DNA of 64,000 nucleotides from Flavobacteriaceae bacterium (lineage in GTDB: Bacteria > Bacteroidota > Bacteroidia > Flavobacteriales > Flavobacteriaceae). The first letter of the stretch is position 1. Each line of letters begins with the position of its first letter. The stretch is from the NCBI GenBank assembly GCA_021648265.1, contig JAKITD010000001.1, forward strand, positions 1 through 64,000. The letters are read 5' to 3'. The notes beneath the pieces are model-generated. The model worked only from the letters and a program-made list of their open reading frames with translations, was not told the DNA's origin and did not search any database. Both the position numbers and the translations under genes were made by a program. Below are positions 51,424 to 60,323 of the stretch, piece by piece.

Positions 51424-52413
51424 TTACAGTGATTCTAAGTACTCTTCTAACAAAAGTATCCCTTCGGCATGAAAAAGTGAAGTCCCTATGAATGGCATTT
51501 TATATCCCTCAATATCTGAATTAATTCTAGAAATAATAACATTCCTTTTGCTGTAGATATTTGCTTCTTCAAAAGGAGTTTCGTATCGTAGCTCAAAATT
51601 TGAAAAGAAATTCAAATCAAAAAAGCCTCCTGGCTGATGACAATGAGCACAATTTACATCAAGATATGCTCTTGCTCGTTCTTCTAAAGAAAAGCTTAAA
51701 TCATCCCAAACTGGTAATTTTACAATATCAGAAACAGAAGGAGCTTCTGCTAAAATACCATTATCAATAAATTCCTGAAGCTGATTAACTCCATTTATAG
51801 TTACATTCATATTTCTAGCCATTGGACCAATTGGAATTCTTACACCATCATTTTGATGACAATCTACACAACTAGTGTAGCTTGGGATTACATAATCAAA
51901 AGTAGTTTCAATTCCTTGACTATCTGTCCATGTAATAGACTTTGTATAAGAGGCATCATCTAGAAAAGCTTCGGTTTGTTCATCATTCCAAACATAATTT
52001 CCGATATTCCAAACACCACTTTTTAAAATTAATACACGGGTTTCTATAATCTGCTTTCCTTGAGAGGGATTATTATCAACATTATAATAATAAAATGTTT
52101 TTGTCATAATGGTACCATCTGGATATATAGGCAATCCACCACCATTATAAATCATTTTTGCACCTTCTGGAATAGATAAAAATCGTAGTTTTTGTGCGTA
52201 ATCTGTAAACAAGGAAGTGTTAAGCTCGTAAATATTTACGTGTTCTGTTGGTTCTAGGTTAGCTAAATCACCTTCAAAAAGTTTTAATTCCGATAATTTA
52301 GCCATAAATTCTGGAACTGGATATTCTACTGCAACGGGAACATAATCATCATCACTACTACAAGAAATAAACAATGTAATAAAAGCTATAAGACTGAGTT
52401 TTAGGAAGTTTTT
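51424..52413 (-). CDS. lipoprotein with two CxxCH haem motifs
   Basis: 329 residues from the ATG at 52413. An upstream ATG adds 11 residues before the signal. The lipobox is LFISCSSDDD (Cys19). Two c-type haem motifs are visible: SCVDCH (about residue 182) and NCAHCH (about 255). The segment MIYNGGGLPIYPDGTIMTKT and the layout recall the HNE_0200/SO2930 family of diheme proteins, which in some genomes sits beside parallel beta-helix proteins, as here. A periplasm- or surface-exposed redox role is likely; the substrate is unknown. Confidence 0.75.
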   Translation of the reverse strand, partial: KNFLKLSLIAFITLFISCSSDDDYVPVAVEYPVPEFMAKLSELKLFEGDLANLEPTEHVNIYELNTSLFTDYAQKLRFLSIPEGAKMIYNGGGLPIYPDGTIMTKTFYYYNVDNNPSQGKQIIETRVLILKSGVWNIGNYVWNDEQTEAFLDDASYTKSITWTDSQGIETTFDYVIPSYTSCVDCHQNDGVRIPIGPMARNMNVTINGVNQLQEFIDNGILAEAPSVSDIVKLPVWDDLSFSLEERARAYLDVNCAHCHQPGGFFDLNFFSNFELRYETPFEEANIYSKRNVIISRINSDIEGYKMPFIGTSLFHAEGILLLEEYLESL

Positions 52414-52559
52414 CATATATATTATATGTTTTTTCAAATTTAGCAAATAAAAACATTAATTTTAAATGAATTAGTATTTTAAAATGATTATAAACAACAC
52501 TAAAGAATGGTGCTAATACCTTATGTTATTTTAACTTAAGACAACGTGTAAAAAAAGCC

Positions 52560-55286
52560 CTATAAATCATATTTTACCACAAACATAACAATTCGTGGCA
52601 ATACAAAATATTGAGTCGTAGTGTTAAACTGGTCGTTAAAACTATCACTATTGGTAAACTTGGTGGCTAAAATATTAGTGGCTTGAATTTTAAATTCCCA
52701 AGGACTATCCCCTTTCTGAAAATAAAGGTTAGCATCCAAGAAAGAATATTGATTTTCGATCGTGTTATCCTTGTCTGAATAATTGTAGAAATTCCAATCT
52801 GCCGTAAAAGTGAAGTGTTTTAAAAACCGAACATCAACATTCGCAAACGGGCTGTGCGTATAGAATGTTTGTGCTAATCCGCCATTATCATAATCGTTTA
52901 TAATGGCACTGTAACCAACTTCAAAGTTGGGCCAATCTCTAAAATTAGTTCGTACACTTGCTTTGTAGTTTTGGGTAAAACTTGTACTTTCCGTTATGTT
53001 GGTATTAATATTGTTAAAAGTAGTACTGTAACTTACTCGCGCACTCGTATTCAACTGAAATTTTTTAATCCTTTTACTGAATTGCCCAAAACCAGAAAAC
53101 GTTTCATCAGGAAAATTACTATCCATATTAATAGGTGTACTCACTTGATTAATTCCCACTAAAACAGAGTTGAATTTCACAGATTCAATTCTTCTAGAGT
53201 AATTAATCGAACCATTAAAATTGGTGTAATTAAACATATTAAAACTGAAATAAGTTAAATTATAGTTATGCGATAACGAGTTTTCAAGATTTCTGTTCCC
53301 TCTAAACATTCTGTTATAATCACTAAAAACATAAGCTTCTGCATAATTATTTACATCGGTATAATCTTGAGAAATGGAATAATTAAATCGCAAACTTTCG
53401 CTCTTTTTAAACTGAAGAAGAATATTCAAATCAGGCAACACATTCCAATCGTTTTGTGTGATTGTAGTGCCTGATTGTTCGTTTTTTAGAATATAATTAT
53501 GAAGTGTAACTCCAGGAGTAAACGTAAATTTCCCTGTTTTGAATTTATAATGAACCCCGAGAAATAAATCTAAAAAATTATAGGTAACATCGTTGATTAG
53601 TGAATAAACATCCCCGTTAGAATCGGGCAAAGCATCGTCAAAATCTATCTGCTCATTATTATCTAGCAACTGAAACATATTCGAGTTAAAATTTTGCTTA
53701 CTCAAGGTCGTTCCCAAGGTAAAATTGATGTTGCTTTTGTTATTGATTACATAGTAATAATCAACTTTAGCATCTAATTTGTTGGTCTGAATATTCTTTT
53801 CTTGATTGATGTCAAATCGGTTTTGATCTTGATCTACTGGAATAATTCCACTAAACGGAAGCAAGTCTAAAACCGCATTATAAAACGGATCTTCATCTTG
53901 GTATAAATGCTGAACTTGCCCTGCAAAAATATTATTATCGTTTAGAGTATAATATACATTCACATTCTGGTTGATGGAAGAAGGTCTGTTTTCTTTTTCT
54001 TCATCTATATTGTTTTCAATCTCGTTTACCAATGATAACGTTTGATTGTTTTCGGTTTGTTTTGAAGTTTTATAAAGCGCATCATAATCCAACTGAAAAT
54101 TAACATTAGGTTTATAAACGGCACTTAATTTTAGCATTCCTAATTGGGTACGTTGGTCGCTGATATTGTTAGTGGTTTCGGTGGCGTTTGAAGTCACAAA
54201 ATTCCGAATTGAATTGGTTACAATATCTGTTTTATTATCTGAAAGAATTGCAAAACCACTAATATCCAACGCATCTGAAGCTTCCCAACTAAAATTACCT
54301 GCAAAAAACTTCGCTTCAATTTCCTTGGCTTTGTTGTTTTGAGTTAGTGCAAATCCGAGATCACTCTGACTCACATTAAAGTTCGTTCCTCCACCGCGGT
54401 TAAAATTTCGGAAGCCACCTGTGAATTTAAAATAATCTCTAAAAGTAAAGGGCACTTCGCCAATATTATTAAAATCGGTTATAAAATTTAGACTGTATTT
54501 TGGACTGTAATAAAACAGTTTTGGATGCACTAAATATCGACTATCTTCATCTGCAACACCACCTCCAGCGGTTACTTCACCAAACCAAAAATTCTTTTTT
54601 CCATCTTTCAGCTTTATATTAATGGCAATATTATCTTGATCGTTTCCGAGTCCTCGCATTTGGTCAACTTCGTTGTAGTTACGTAGCACTTCAATTTTAT
54701 CTACTGCATCTGCAGGAATGTTTTTGGTGGCGAGTTTAGAATCGCCATCAAAAAAATCTTTCCCTTCAACCATTACTTTGGTAACTGTTTTACCCTCTAC
54801 CTCAATTTCACCATCTTCATTAATTTCTACACCTGGAAGTTTTTTCATAACATCACCGAGTTTTCTTTCGGTTCCGTTAGTGAAAGAATCTGCATTATAA
54901 ATGATAGTATCTCCTCTAACAGTCACAGGCATTTCGTAAACAATTTCAACGCCGTCTAATTCTGCTGCTTTTGAATTTAATGTGAAATTCTGTTGTAAAT
55001 CGGAAGCATTTTCTGGAACCATAATCTCTATTTCTGAAGTTTCATAACCTAAAAAACTGGCTCTTAAAATGTAAGTATTATTAACTGGCAAATCCAATTG
55101 GAATCGTCCTTCGTAATTGGTAATACCATAGGATTCAATAGCTCCAGATTCTTTTACGGTGGCAATGACATTGGCGAGTTCTAATGGGTCGCCGATGCTG
55201 TCTTTAATGGTTCCTCGAACTTTTATACTTTGGGCTGAAAGTAGTGTTGTTAAGAGAAATACTGTGAATAATAAAAGTTTTTTCAT
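52560..55286 (-). CDS. outer membrane beta-barrel protein with carboxypeptidase-regulatory-like domain
   Basis: 908 residues from the ATG at 55286 (MKKLLLFTVFLLTTLLSAQS); 16 upstream in-frame codons lie in intergenic sequence. After the signal comes a CarboxypepD_reg-like domain (IKVRGTIKDSIGDPLELANV, about 20-105), a plug-like part (VRGDTIIYNADSFTNGTERK) and a large barrel rich in aromatic beta strands, ending IVMFVVKYDL. It belongs with TonB-dependent-receptor-like barrels. A TonB box is not recognised. It precedes GLPGLI genes in map order, a frequent partnership in this phylum. Confidence 0.87.
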   Translation of the reverse strand: MKKLLLFTVFLLTTLLSAQSIKVRGTIKDSIGDPLELANVIATVKESGAIESYGITNYEGRFQLDLPVNNTYILRASFLGYETSEIEIMVPENASDLQQNFTLNSKAAELDGVEIVYEMPVTVRGDTIIYNADSFTNGTERKLGDVMKKLPGVEINEDGEIEVEGKTVTKVMVEGKDFFDGDSKLATKNIPADAVDKIEVLRNYNEVDQMRGLGNDQDNIAINIKLKDGKKNFWFGEVTAGGGVADEDSRYLVHPKLFYYSPKYSLNFITDFNNIGEVPFTFRDYFKFTGGFRNFNRGGGTNFNVSQSDLGFALTQNNKAKEIEAKFFAGNFSWEASDALDISGFAILSDNKTDIVTNSIRNFVTSNATETTNNISDQRTQLGMLKLSAVYKPNVNFQLDYDALYKTSKQTENNQTLSLVNEIENNIDEEKENRPSSINQNVNVYYTLNDNNIFAGQVQHLYQDEDPFYNAVLDLLPFSGIIPVDQDQNRFDINQEKNIQTNKLDAKVDYYYVINNKSNINFTLGTTLSKQNFNSNMFQLLDNNEQIDFDDALPDSNGDVYSLINDVTYNFLDLFLGVHYKFKTGKFTFTPGVTLHNYILKNEQSGTTITQNDWNVLPDLNILLQFKKSESLRFNYSISQDYTDVNNYAEAYVFSDYNRMFRGNRNLENSLSHNYNLTYFSFNMFNYTNFNGSINYSRRIESVKFNSVLVGINQVSTPINMDSNFPDETFSGFGQFSKRIKKFQLNTSARVSYSTTFNNINTNITESTSFTQNYKASVRTNFRDWPNFEVGYSAIINDYDNGGLAQTFYTHSPFANVDVRFLKHFTFTADWNFYNYSDKDNTIENQYSFLDANLYFQKGDSPWEFKIQATNILATKFTNSDSFNDQFNTTTQYFVLPRIVMFVVKYDL

Positions 55287-55486
55287 TGGTTGGTTTTTAC
55301 ATTCATCCCCTAACCCCATTTCGACTACGCTCAATGCATCGCTTCTAAGGAAGGAGAACTGTTGTGTATAAAGTTTAATTTTATTAACTAGAATACTACT
55401 CTTCTCCCGAATTATCGGGACGCTCAGTGACCGTCCTTTAATAATTCACACCGTAACTTAAAGTCACGGTATAAACAGGTATTTTG

Positions 55487-56377
55487 TTAATTTCCTCCAC
55501 GCATTCCACCTCTTCTTCCGCCACTATTCCTGAAATTTTCTCGCATTTCGTCCATCTTGTCTTTTATAATTTTATTGTACTCGGCACGTGTTACTTCTTT
55601 TCCTTTTTTAGGTGCTTTGATTTCTTCTGCTTCTTTAGGATTCATTACAATTTTAGAACATAATATTGTGGTTCTATATACATTTAATTCTAGAATTAAT
55701 CCTGGCAGCCCTGCATATTCTCCCGGTCCATTTTTTACGGGAATCATTGGCGTGTACCAAGCGGTAACTATTACTTCTTTAGGAATTTCTATTTCATCAA
55801 AAGGATCTTTAACTTCGCTGCTATCTGTTTTAGTTTCTGTAGCTTCTTTTTCATCTTCCTCTTTTTTATCATCACTTTTACGTCTTCTTGCCATGGTTAA
55901 ATCGTTGGCATCAATTTGTTGAACTGCTGTTGCTTTAAAAGCTACATATTGTCCAATTTGTTTGGATTCTTTTTCTAAGATCCATTCTAAATTTGCTATG
56001 GTATCGTTTATTAAAAATTGCTTTCCAAAAAACTCACGTTCTTCTAAAATCTGTTTGGTTTCTATATTTTTATATTGAACTCCTGGAGAAAAACTTCCCA
56101 TCATCATCGACATCATTCCTCCTCCTGCTCCAGTTTCTAGTTTTTCTTCTTCTTTATAAATTGATTCGTTTCCGTTGAAAGTTAAGATGTATGTTTTTTC
56201 TAAATATTGCTTCATACGTTCGGCAATCATTTTTTTCATATTCTCATCCATACCTTTTCTTCCAATCTCGTCCATCTTTACGGTGGTTTTGGATTCGTAA
56301 TAGGCTTTTCCGCTAATGTTTTGAGAAAAAGTAACAGCAGAAATTAAAGTAACAACAAAAGTAACAAGGAGTTTCAT
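55487..56377 (-). CDS. GLPGLI family protein A
   Basis: 296 residues. A signal peptide (LVTFVVTLISAVTFSQN) is followed by the family hallmark GEYAGLPGLILELNVYRTTI and TAWYTPMIPVKNGPGEY. A charged KKEEDEKEATETKTDSSE insert is specific to this copy. The C-terminus is Gly/Arg-rich (RRGGMRGGN). GLPGLI proteins are secreted or periplasmic and of unknown function, often near outer membrane barrels. It is the nearest of three paralogues to the barrel gene. Confidence 0.9.
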   Translation of the reverse strand: MKLLVTFVVTLISAVTFSQNISGKAYYESKTTVKMDEIGRKGMDENMKKMIAERMKQYLEKTYILTFNGNESIYKEEEKLETGAGGGMMSMMMGSFSPGVQYKNIETKQILEEREFFGKQFLINDTIANLEWILEKESKQIGQYVAFKATAVQQIDANDLTMARRRKSDDKKEEDEKEATETKTDSSEVKDPFDEIEIPKEVIVTAWYTPMIPVKNGPGEYAGLPGLILELNVYRTTILCSKIVMNPKEAEEIKAPKKGKEVTRAEYNKIIKDKMDEMRENFRNSGGRRGGMRGGN

Positions 56378-56639
56378 AATTTTATGGTTTTGATTTTATT
56401 GGACGTTAAATTACGAGTTTTGTTTCAATGTTATTGGCCTTTATTTTTTTGAAATGTTTTAATTTTATAAATCAGGATCCTTCGATACGTTCCGATAAAA
56501 ATTCGGAACACTCAGTGTCCTTACAAATTAACTTGTTGGAGACTATGATGAGATTGCTTCGTGCCTCGCAATGACAAACTAGTAAACTTATTGAATGCGA
56601 TGATGGGGTTGCCAAGTCGTGCCTCCCTCGCAATGACAA

Positions 56640-57491
56640 CTAGCCACCAATACGGATTTCGATACTATGTCCGTCATCACGTCTGCCAGAATGGAACTGC
56701 TCGTCCATTTCTTTCATTTTCTTTTCCATAACGGCTTCAAATTCTTTTTTATTAACTTTTTTTCCTTTTTTAGGTTCTTCTATAGAAACTCCATCTTTTG
56801 GATTGATGATGATTCTGCTACATAAAATGGTTTCAGATCCATCGCTAACTTCTAAGATAAGTCCGGGCAAACCGCTGTAATTTCCGGGCCCGTGTTTAAC
56901 AGGGATTTGTAATGTGTACCAAGCGGTTACAGTTTGTTCCACTTCTTTTTGCTCTGGTTCTTTGGGTTCTTCTTCTGAATTTACAGACATCGTCATAGAA
57001 CTCGACATCATTACTTTCCGCTTAAAAGTCGCTTTAAAACAAGTGTATTCTCCCATATTTTTGATTTCCTTTTCTAGTTTCCATTCGGGTTGTTCTAAAG
57101 TGTCGTTTATAAGAAATATTTTTCCGAATAAATCACTTTGAGAAGCATACCTATTCTCGGCTAAATTTTTATATAATATATCGCCTTCTCCTGAACCCAT
57201 AATTTCTATTTGAATACCGCTTGAACTCGCCCCTGTTGGCTTGTCTAAAGTTTCTGCTTCCTTATATAAGGACTCATTATTATTGAACTCTAAAGTGTAT
57301 TCTTTCTCAAATTGTTTTTTCAACATTGCCATCATTTGTAGATGCATTTCATCATTCACTCGGGTGCTATCCAATTTAATATCCATCTTACGTTGCGATT
57401 TGTAAGTGGCGATTCCTTTAAAATCTTGTGCAGATAGTAATGAGGTGAAAAATAAGCTTAGGGCTAGCGTGATGTAAAGTAAAATTTTCAT
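56640..57491 (-). CDS. GLPGLI family protein B
   Basis: 283 residues. A signal peptide (LALSLFFTSLLSAQD) precedes the motif GNYSGLPGLILEVSDGSETI and TAWYTLQIPVKHGPGNY. An EEEPKEPEQKEVEQ insert replaces the acidic insert of copy A. Its promoter region (57501-57568) carries three GTTAA repeats spaced 10 bases apart that also occur before the histidine kinase gene, so it is the copy most likely regulated by that system. Confidence 0.9.
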   Translation of the reverse strand: MKILLYITLALSLFFTSLLSAQDFKGIATYKSQRKMDIKLDSTRVNDEMHLQMMAMLKKQFEKEYTLEFNNNESLYKEAETLDKPTGASSSGIQIEIMGSGEGDILYKNLAENRYASQSDLFGKIFLINDTLEQPEWKLEKEIKNMGEYTCFKATFKRKVMMSSSMTMSVNSEEEPKEPEQKEVEQTVTAWYTLQIPVKHGPGNYSGLPGLILEVSDGSETILCSRIIINPKDGVSIEEPKKGKKVNKKEFEAVMEKKMKEMDEQFHSGRRDDGHSIEIRIGG

Positions 57492-57500
57492 ATGTTTTTT

Positions 57501-57568
57501 TTAATTGATGGTACAAATATGAAAAAGCAATCTTAGTTATTCTGTTAAGTAGTGTTAACGTGTGTTAA
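57501..57568. promoter_or_regulatory. GLPGLI-B promoter with triple GTTAA repeat
   Basis: GTTAA occurs at 57544, 57554 and 57564, one helical turn apart. On the minus strand CATATTTG (57521-57514) is a near match to TAnnTTTG. The whole 68-base block aligns without gaps to 60251-60318. Tandem half-sites at 10-base spacing fit OmpR-family binding. Confidence 0.6.
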
Positions 57569-57652
57569 TTGTACAATTTAAGACGTAAAGACCTAAGACA
57601 ATAAGACTGAAATTTAAAAAAAAATGCGTCAGCTATAGTTGACCTGTTTTAC

Positions 57653-57905
57653 TTAGTCACAGCGAAAATTTCTTTTAATTGTGATACCATTCCACCATTT
57701 TCAGAGACGGTAATTTTATCGGAAATTTTTCAACATACTCCATTTCTTTCAATTTGAAAAGCATGTCGTTTTCTTCCATCAATTTAGCAGTATTTAACAA
57801 ACTTCTGGTTGAAGCTGTTTCTTCATGCCTTGTGATGATGTTGGCTTGAGCTTTCTTTTTAGTAGCCTTTTTATTTAATTGTACTGCGCTTGTGGTAAAT
57901 TGGTG
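57653..57905 (-). pseudogene. C-terminal remnant of a slipin/SPFH protein
   Basis: Minus-strand reading gives ANIITRHEETASTRSLLNTA followed by KLMEENDMLFKLKEMEYVEK, typical of the C-terminal part of slipin (band 7) proteins. A one-base frame change near 57728 is needed to continue as SDKITVSENGGMVSQLKEIF, ending with a stop at 57653-57655. The N-terminal SPFH domain is absent: just upstream lies the end of GLPGLI copy C. It is a truncated, frameshifted relic with no start. Confidence 0.65.
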
Positions 57906-57911
57906 TGATCT

Positions 57912-58724
57912 TTAATTTTTAATACGCATTCCCGAACTGCTTTCTCCTTCTATAAAATTACCTTGCATTTCTTCCATTTTTGCTTTTAAAATTTTGTTAT
58001 ATTCTTTTCTGGTTACTCTTTCGCCTCTTGTGGGTGGCTTTATTTCTTTAATATCTTCTGTAAGGATTATTTTATAGCAAAGTATAGTGGTTCGATGTAC
58101 GTTAAGTTCTAAGATTAAACCTGGTAGTCCAACGTATTCTCCAGGACCTTTACTAACAGGGATTTGCGGTGTGTACCAAGCGGTAATTATAATTTCTTTT
58201 AGAACTTCAGTTTCGCCAAGCTTATTTTTTGCTTCTGTACCATTTGTTTTTTTATCATTGACATTTATCTTTTTAGTAGCAGTCGCTTTAAAGGCCACGT
58301 ATTGTCCTATTTGTTTAGACTCTTTTTCAAGCTCCCAATCCAGTTTAGGGATGTGGTCGTTTATTAAAAATGGTTTTTCGAAAATTTCTCGTTCTTCAAT
58401 AAGCTGGTTGTTTTTTATATTTATGTATAATGCTCCAGAATTAACACTTCCTACATACATCATTTCATTTTTCTTACCTATTCCCACTTTTTCTTCTTCT
58501 CTATAGATGGATTCGTTAGAGTTAAAGATTAACACGTAGCTTTTTTCCATGCGTTTTTTTAACTTTTCTGCAATTATTTTTTTCATATTCTCATCCATAC
58601 CTTCGGTTTTACTCATATCAAAATCTAAAATAGTTTTAGATTGATAATACGCTTTACCAGAAATATTTTGAGCATTTACAGAAAAAGTAGTAACCAGAAG
58701 AAGGTAAATAAGTTTTGTTTTCAT
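57912..58724 (-). CDS. GLPGLI family protein C
   Basis: 270 residues. A signal peptide (LIYLLLVTTFSVNAQN) precedes ISGKAYYQSKTILDFDMS, TAWYTPQIPVSKGPGEY and VGLPGLILELNVHRTTI. It is closest to copy A (shared Q-S/E-S-K-T-x-x-x-D start and R-A/K-E-Y-N-K-I near the end). It lies upstream of a slipin relic, which separates it from copy B. Confidence 0.9.
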   Translation of the reverse strand: MKTKLIYLLLVTTFSVNAQNISGKAYYQSKTILDFDMSKTEGMDENMKKIIAEKLKKRMEKSYVLIFNSNESIYREEEKVGIGKKNEMMYVGSVNSGALYINIKNNQLIEEREIFEKPFLINDHIPKLDWELEKESKQIGQYVAFKATATKKINVNDKKTNGTEAKNKLGETEVLKEIIITAWYTPQIPVSKGPGEYVGLPGLILELNVHRTTILCYKIILTEDIKEIKPPTRGERVTRKEYNKILKAKMEEMQGNFIEGESSSGMRIKN

Positions 58725-58767
58725 TGGTTATATAGTTTTAAAATACGGTTTTAGATAACATCAATAA

Positions 58768-59211
58768 TTAAATTTTATTTAATCTTCTTTTTATTCTAGG
58801 GACTGTTCTTGAACCATATCCTTTTTCTTTCCAAATTAAATCATCTTTTTTATAAAGGTAAAACCTTGGGAAGAAAAATTTATCATATAGTTTTAAAGTG
58901 TCTTTTTCAGCATCTACAAAGATAAAAGAATTAAAATAGGGTGTTTTTTGATATGCTTTTTTATTAAGTTTTTCTCCTTCGTAAGAATATACAATGATAT
59001 TAAGTTCTTCAATACCTTTAATCGAGTAAATATTTTTTAATGCAATTTTACAAAATCCACATTTAGGAGAAGAGACAATAACTAAAGTAAAGTTTTTATC
59101 ATTATTAAACTTTTTTTCTTTGTTAATTACATTCTTATTAAAAATAGGTTTTTTTTCTTGTGAATATAATCCTAAGGTAAAAAATAAACTAATGACAAAA
59201 ACTTTTAACAT
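58768..59211 (-). CDS. exported thioredoxin-like protein
   Basis: 147 residues from the second Met. A signal peptide (MLKVFVISLFFTLGLYSQE) precedes a short thioredoxin-like fold with the redox motif C-G-F-C in SSPKCGFCKIALKN and the cis-Pro region FFFPRFYLYKKDDL. It is small for the fold. It is encoded 10 bases after a lipoprotein gene with two late cysteines, so it may act on that protein. Confidence 0.75.
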   Translation of the reverse strand: MLKVFVISLFFTLGLYSQEKKPIFNKNVINKEKKFNNDKNFTLVIVSSPKCGFCKIALKNIYSIKGIEELNIIVYSYEGEKLNKKAYQKTPYFNSFIFVDAEKDTLKLYDKFFFPRFYLYKKDDLIWKEKGYGSRTVPRIKRRLNKI

Positions 59212-59224
59212 CATATTTTAACAC

Positions 59225-59665
59225 TTACAAATCATTACCTGGGTCTGTATAAACAACACATATCCAATCTACGTTCCATTTACAACCACGCCATCTAGGT
59301 TTATAAAACTCATAAACTAGGTCTTTGTTGTTTTCTTGAGAAAATCCATTTTTATAGGTTAAACCAAAGTTTTTCCAAAATTTTTCTTTTTGGTTTTCAT
59401 TTAATTCTTTGCTTATACCGTCTATTTTTGCACCTCTAAAATTACCTAACTCATCAAAAACAATGTTTTCTAAAAACTCAGTATAAACTTTTTGATCTAA
59501 ATTAAATATACTTTCTAGTCCTAAAGCTTCAACTTGCTCTCTTGATTTTAAGACTAGATTCTCTACTAATGCTTCTTCCTCTAAAGGAATGTCTTGGCTG
59601 TCACAACTTATTACTACTAACGAAGTAAATAGTAATAATAGTGTATAAAAAAATGTTTTTTTCAT
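59225..59665 (-). CDS. small lipoprotein with C-terminal cysteine pair
   Basis: 146 residues. The lipobox is VVISCDSQD (Cys21). The middle is acidic and helical (SREQVEALGLESIFNLDQKV). The last 25 residues (RGCKWNVDWICVVYTDPGND) hold two cysteines that could form a disulfide. No family is recognised. It is the first gene of a two-gene unit with the thioredoxin-like protein and is divergent from the XRE regulator gene. Confidence 0.7.
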   Translation of the reverse strand: MKKTFFYTLLLLFTSLVVISCDSQDIPLEEEALVENLVLKSREQVEALGLESIFNLDQKVYTEFLENIVFDELGNFRGAKIDGISKELNENQKEKFWKNFGLTYKNGFSQENNKDLVYEFYKPRWRGCKWNVDWICVVYTDPGNDL

Positions 59666-59768
59666 AATTAATAAAATTTAAATAACGCCTACTCTAGTTA
59701 AGACTTTTCGGCTTTCGTCTTTTGCATTATTAATTAGGGAGGATTCAAATATATACAAAATTTTATAA

Positions 59769-59800
59769 ATACTACTTTTTAGTAGTATCTTTTTAGTAGT
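59769..59800. promoter_or_regulatory. palindromic operator before the XRE gene
   Basis: Perfect arms ATACTACT (59769-59776) and AGTAGTAT (59781-59788) around TTTT, plus a third half-site AGTAGT at 59795-59800. It lies in the divergent spacer between the lipoprotein gene and the XRE gene. It fits an autoregulatory site that could also control the lipoprotein/thioredoxin unit. Confidence 0.55.
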
Positions 59801-59833
59801 AACGAATGAGTATTAATAAATATTTATTTGCCT

Positions 59834-60073
59834 ATGGCAAGTAAAGACAAGAAAACATTAGAACAACTTCAAAATTTGGGCAATAGATTAAAACAACTTA
59901 GAAAAGAAAAAGGATATACTAATTATGAGATTTTCGCTTTTGACAACAACATACCTAGAGCACAATATGGCAGGTATGAGAAAGGAGAAGATCTTAAGTT
60001 CTCAAGTCTTTTAAAGGTATTAAAAGCACTAGATATTTCTTTAATAGATTTTTTTAGAGAAGGATTTGATTAA
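59834..60073 (+). CDS. XRE-family helix-turn-helix regulator
   Basis: 79 residues from the ATG at 59834; a TTG two codons upstream is possible. The HTH_XRE domain is almost the whole protein: LGNRLKQLRKEKGYTNYEIF, ARAQYGRYEKGEDLKFSSLL-like recognition part (seen as IPRAQYGRYEKGEDLKFSSL) and KVLKALDISLIDFFREGF. It is a DNA-binding protein of phage-repressor type. The AGTAGT palindrome 34-65 bases upstream is the likely target. Confidence 0.87.
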   Translation: MASKDKKTLEQLQNLGNRLKQLRKEKGYTNYEIFAFDNNIPRAQYGRYEKGEDLKFSSLLKVLKALDISLIDFFREGFD

Positions 60074-60078
60074 AAAAA

Positions 60079-60204
60079 TTAATACTCTTTATAAAAACCC
60101 AAAACCTCCGTAATCGTTTCAATACGTTGGACATCTTTTTTGATAAGCAATTCGTGTTGGGCATTTTCTGCTTTGTAGGCTTTGCAGTTTTTACCTAGTT
60201 TTTT
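60079..60204 (-). pseudogene. unidentified C-terminal coding remnant
   Basis: Minus-strand reading gives GKNCKAYKAENAQHELLIKK then DVQRIETITEVLGFYKEY with a stop at 60079-60081. The residue composition looks like real protein but there is no start and the frame is lost upstream of about 60204. The family is not recognised. It lies just after a block (60251-60318) that is a copy of the GLPGLI-B promoter, so a GLPGLI-like gene may once have started here and been replaced. Confidence 0.4.
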
Positions 60205-60250
60205 TCTTCATCAATAAAACTGAAATGTAAAGTAAAGTAAATTGCCGTTT

Positions 60251-60318
60251 TTAATTGATGGTGCAAATATGAAAAAGTTAAACCTTATTCTAAGTTAAGT
60301 TGTGTTAACGTGTGTTAA
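60251..60318. promoter_or_regulatory. copy of the GLPGLI-B promoter block, triple GTTAA repeat
   Basis: GTTAA occurs at 60294, 60304 and 60314. The block aligns without gaps to 57501-57568, both ends being nearly identical. The GTTAA array ends 5 bases before the -33 TTG (60324-60326) of the histidine kinase gene, a good place for an activator. Confidence 0.6.
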
Positions 60319-60323
60319 CTCAT

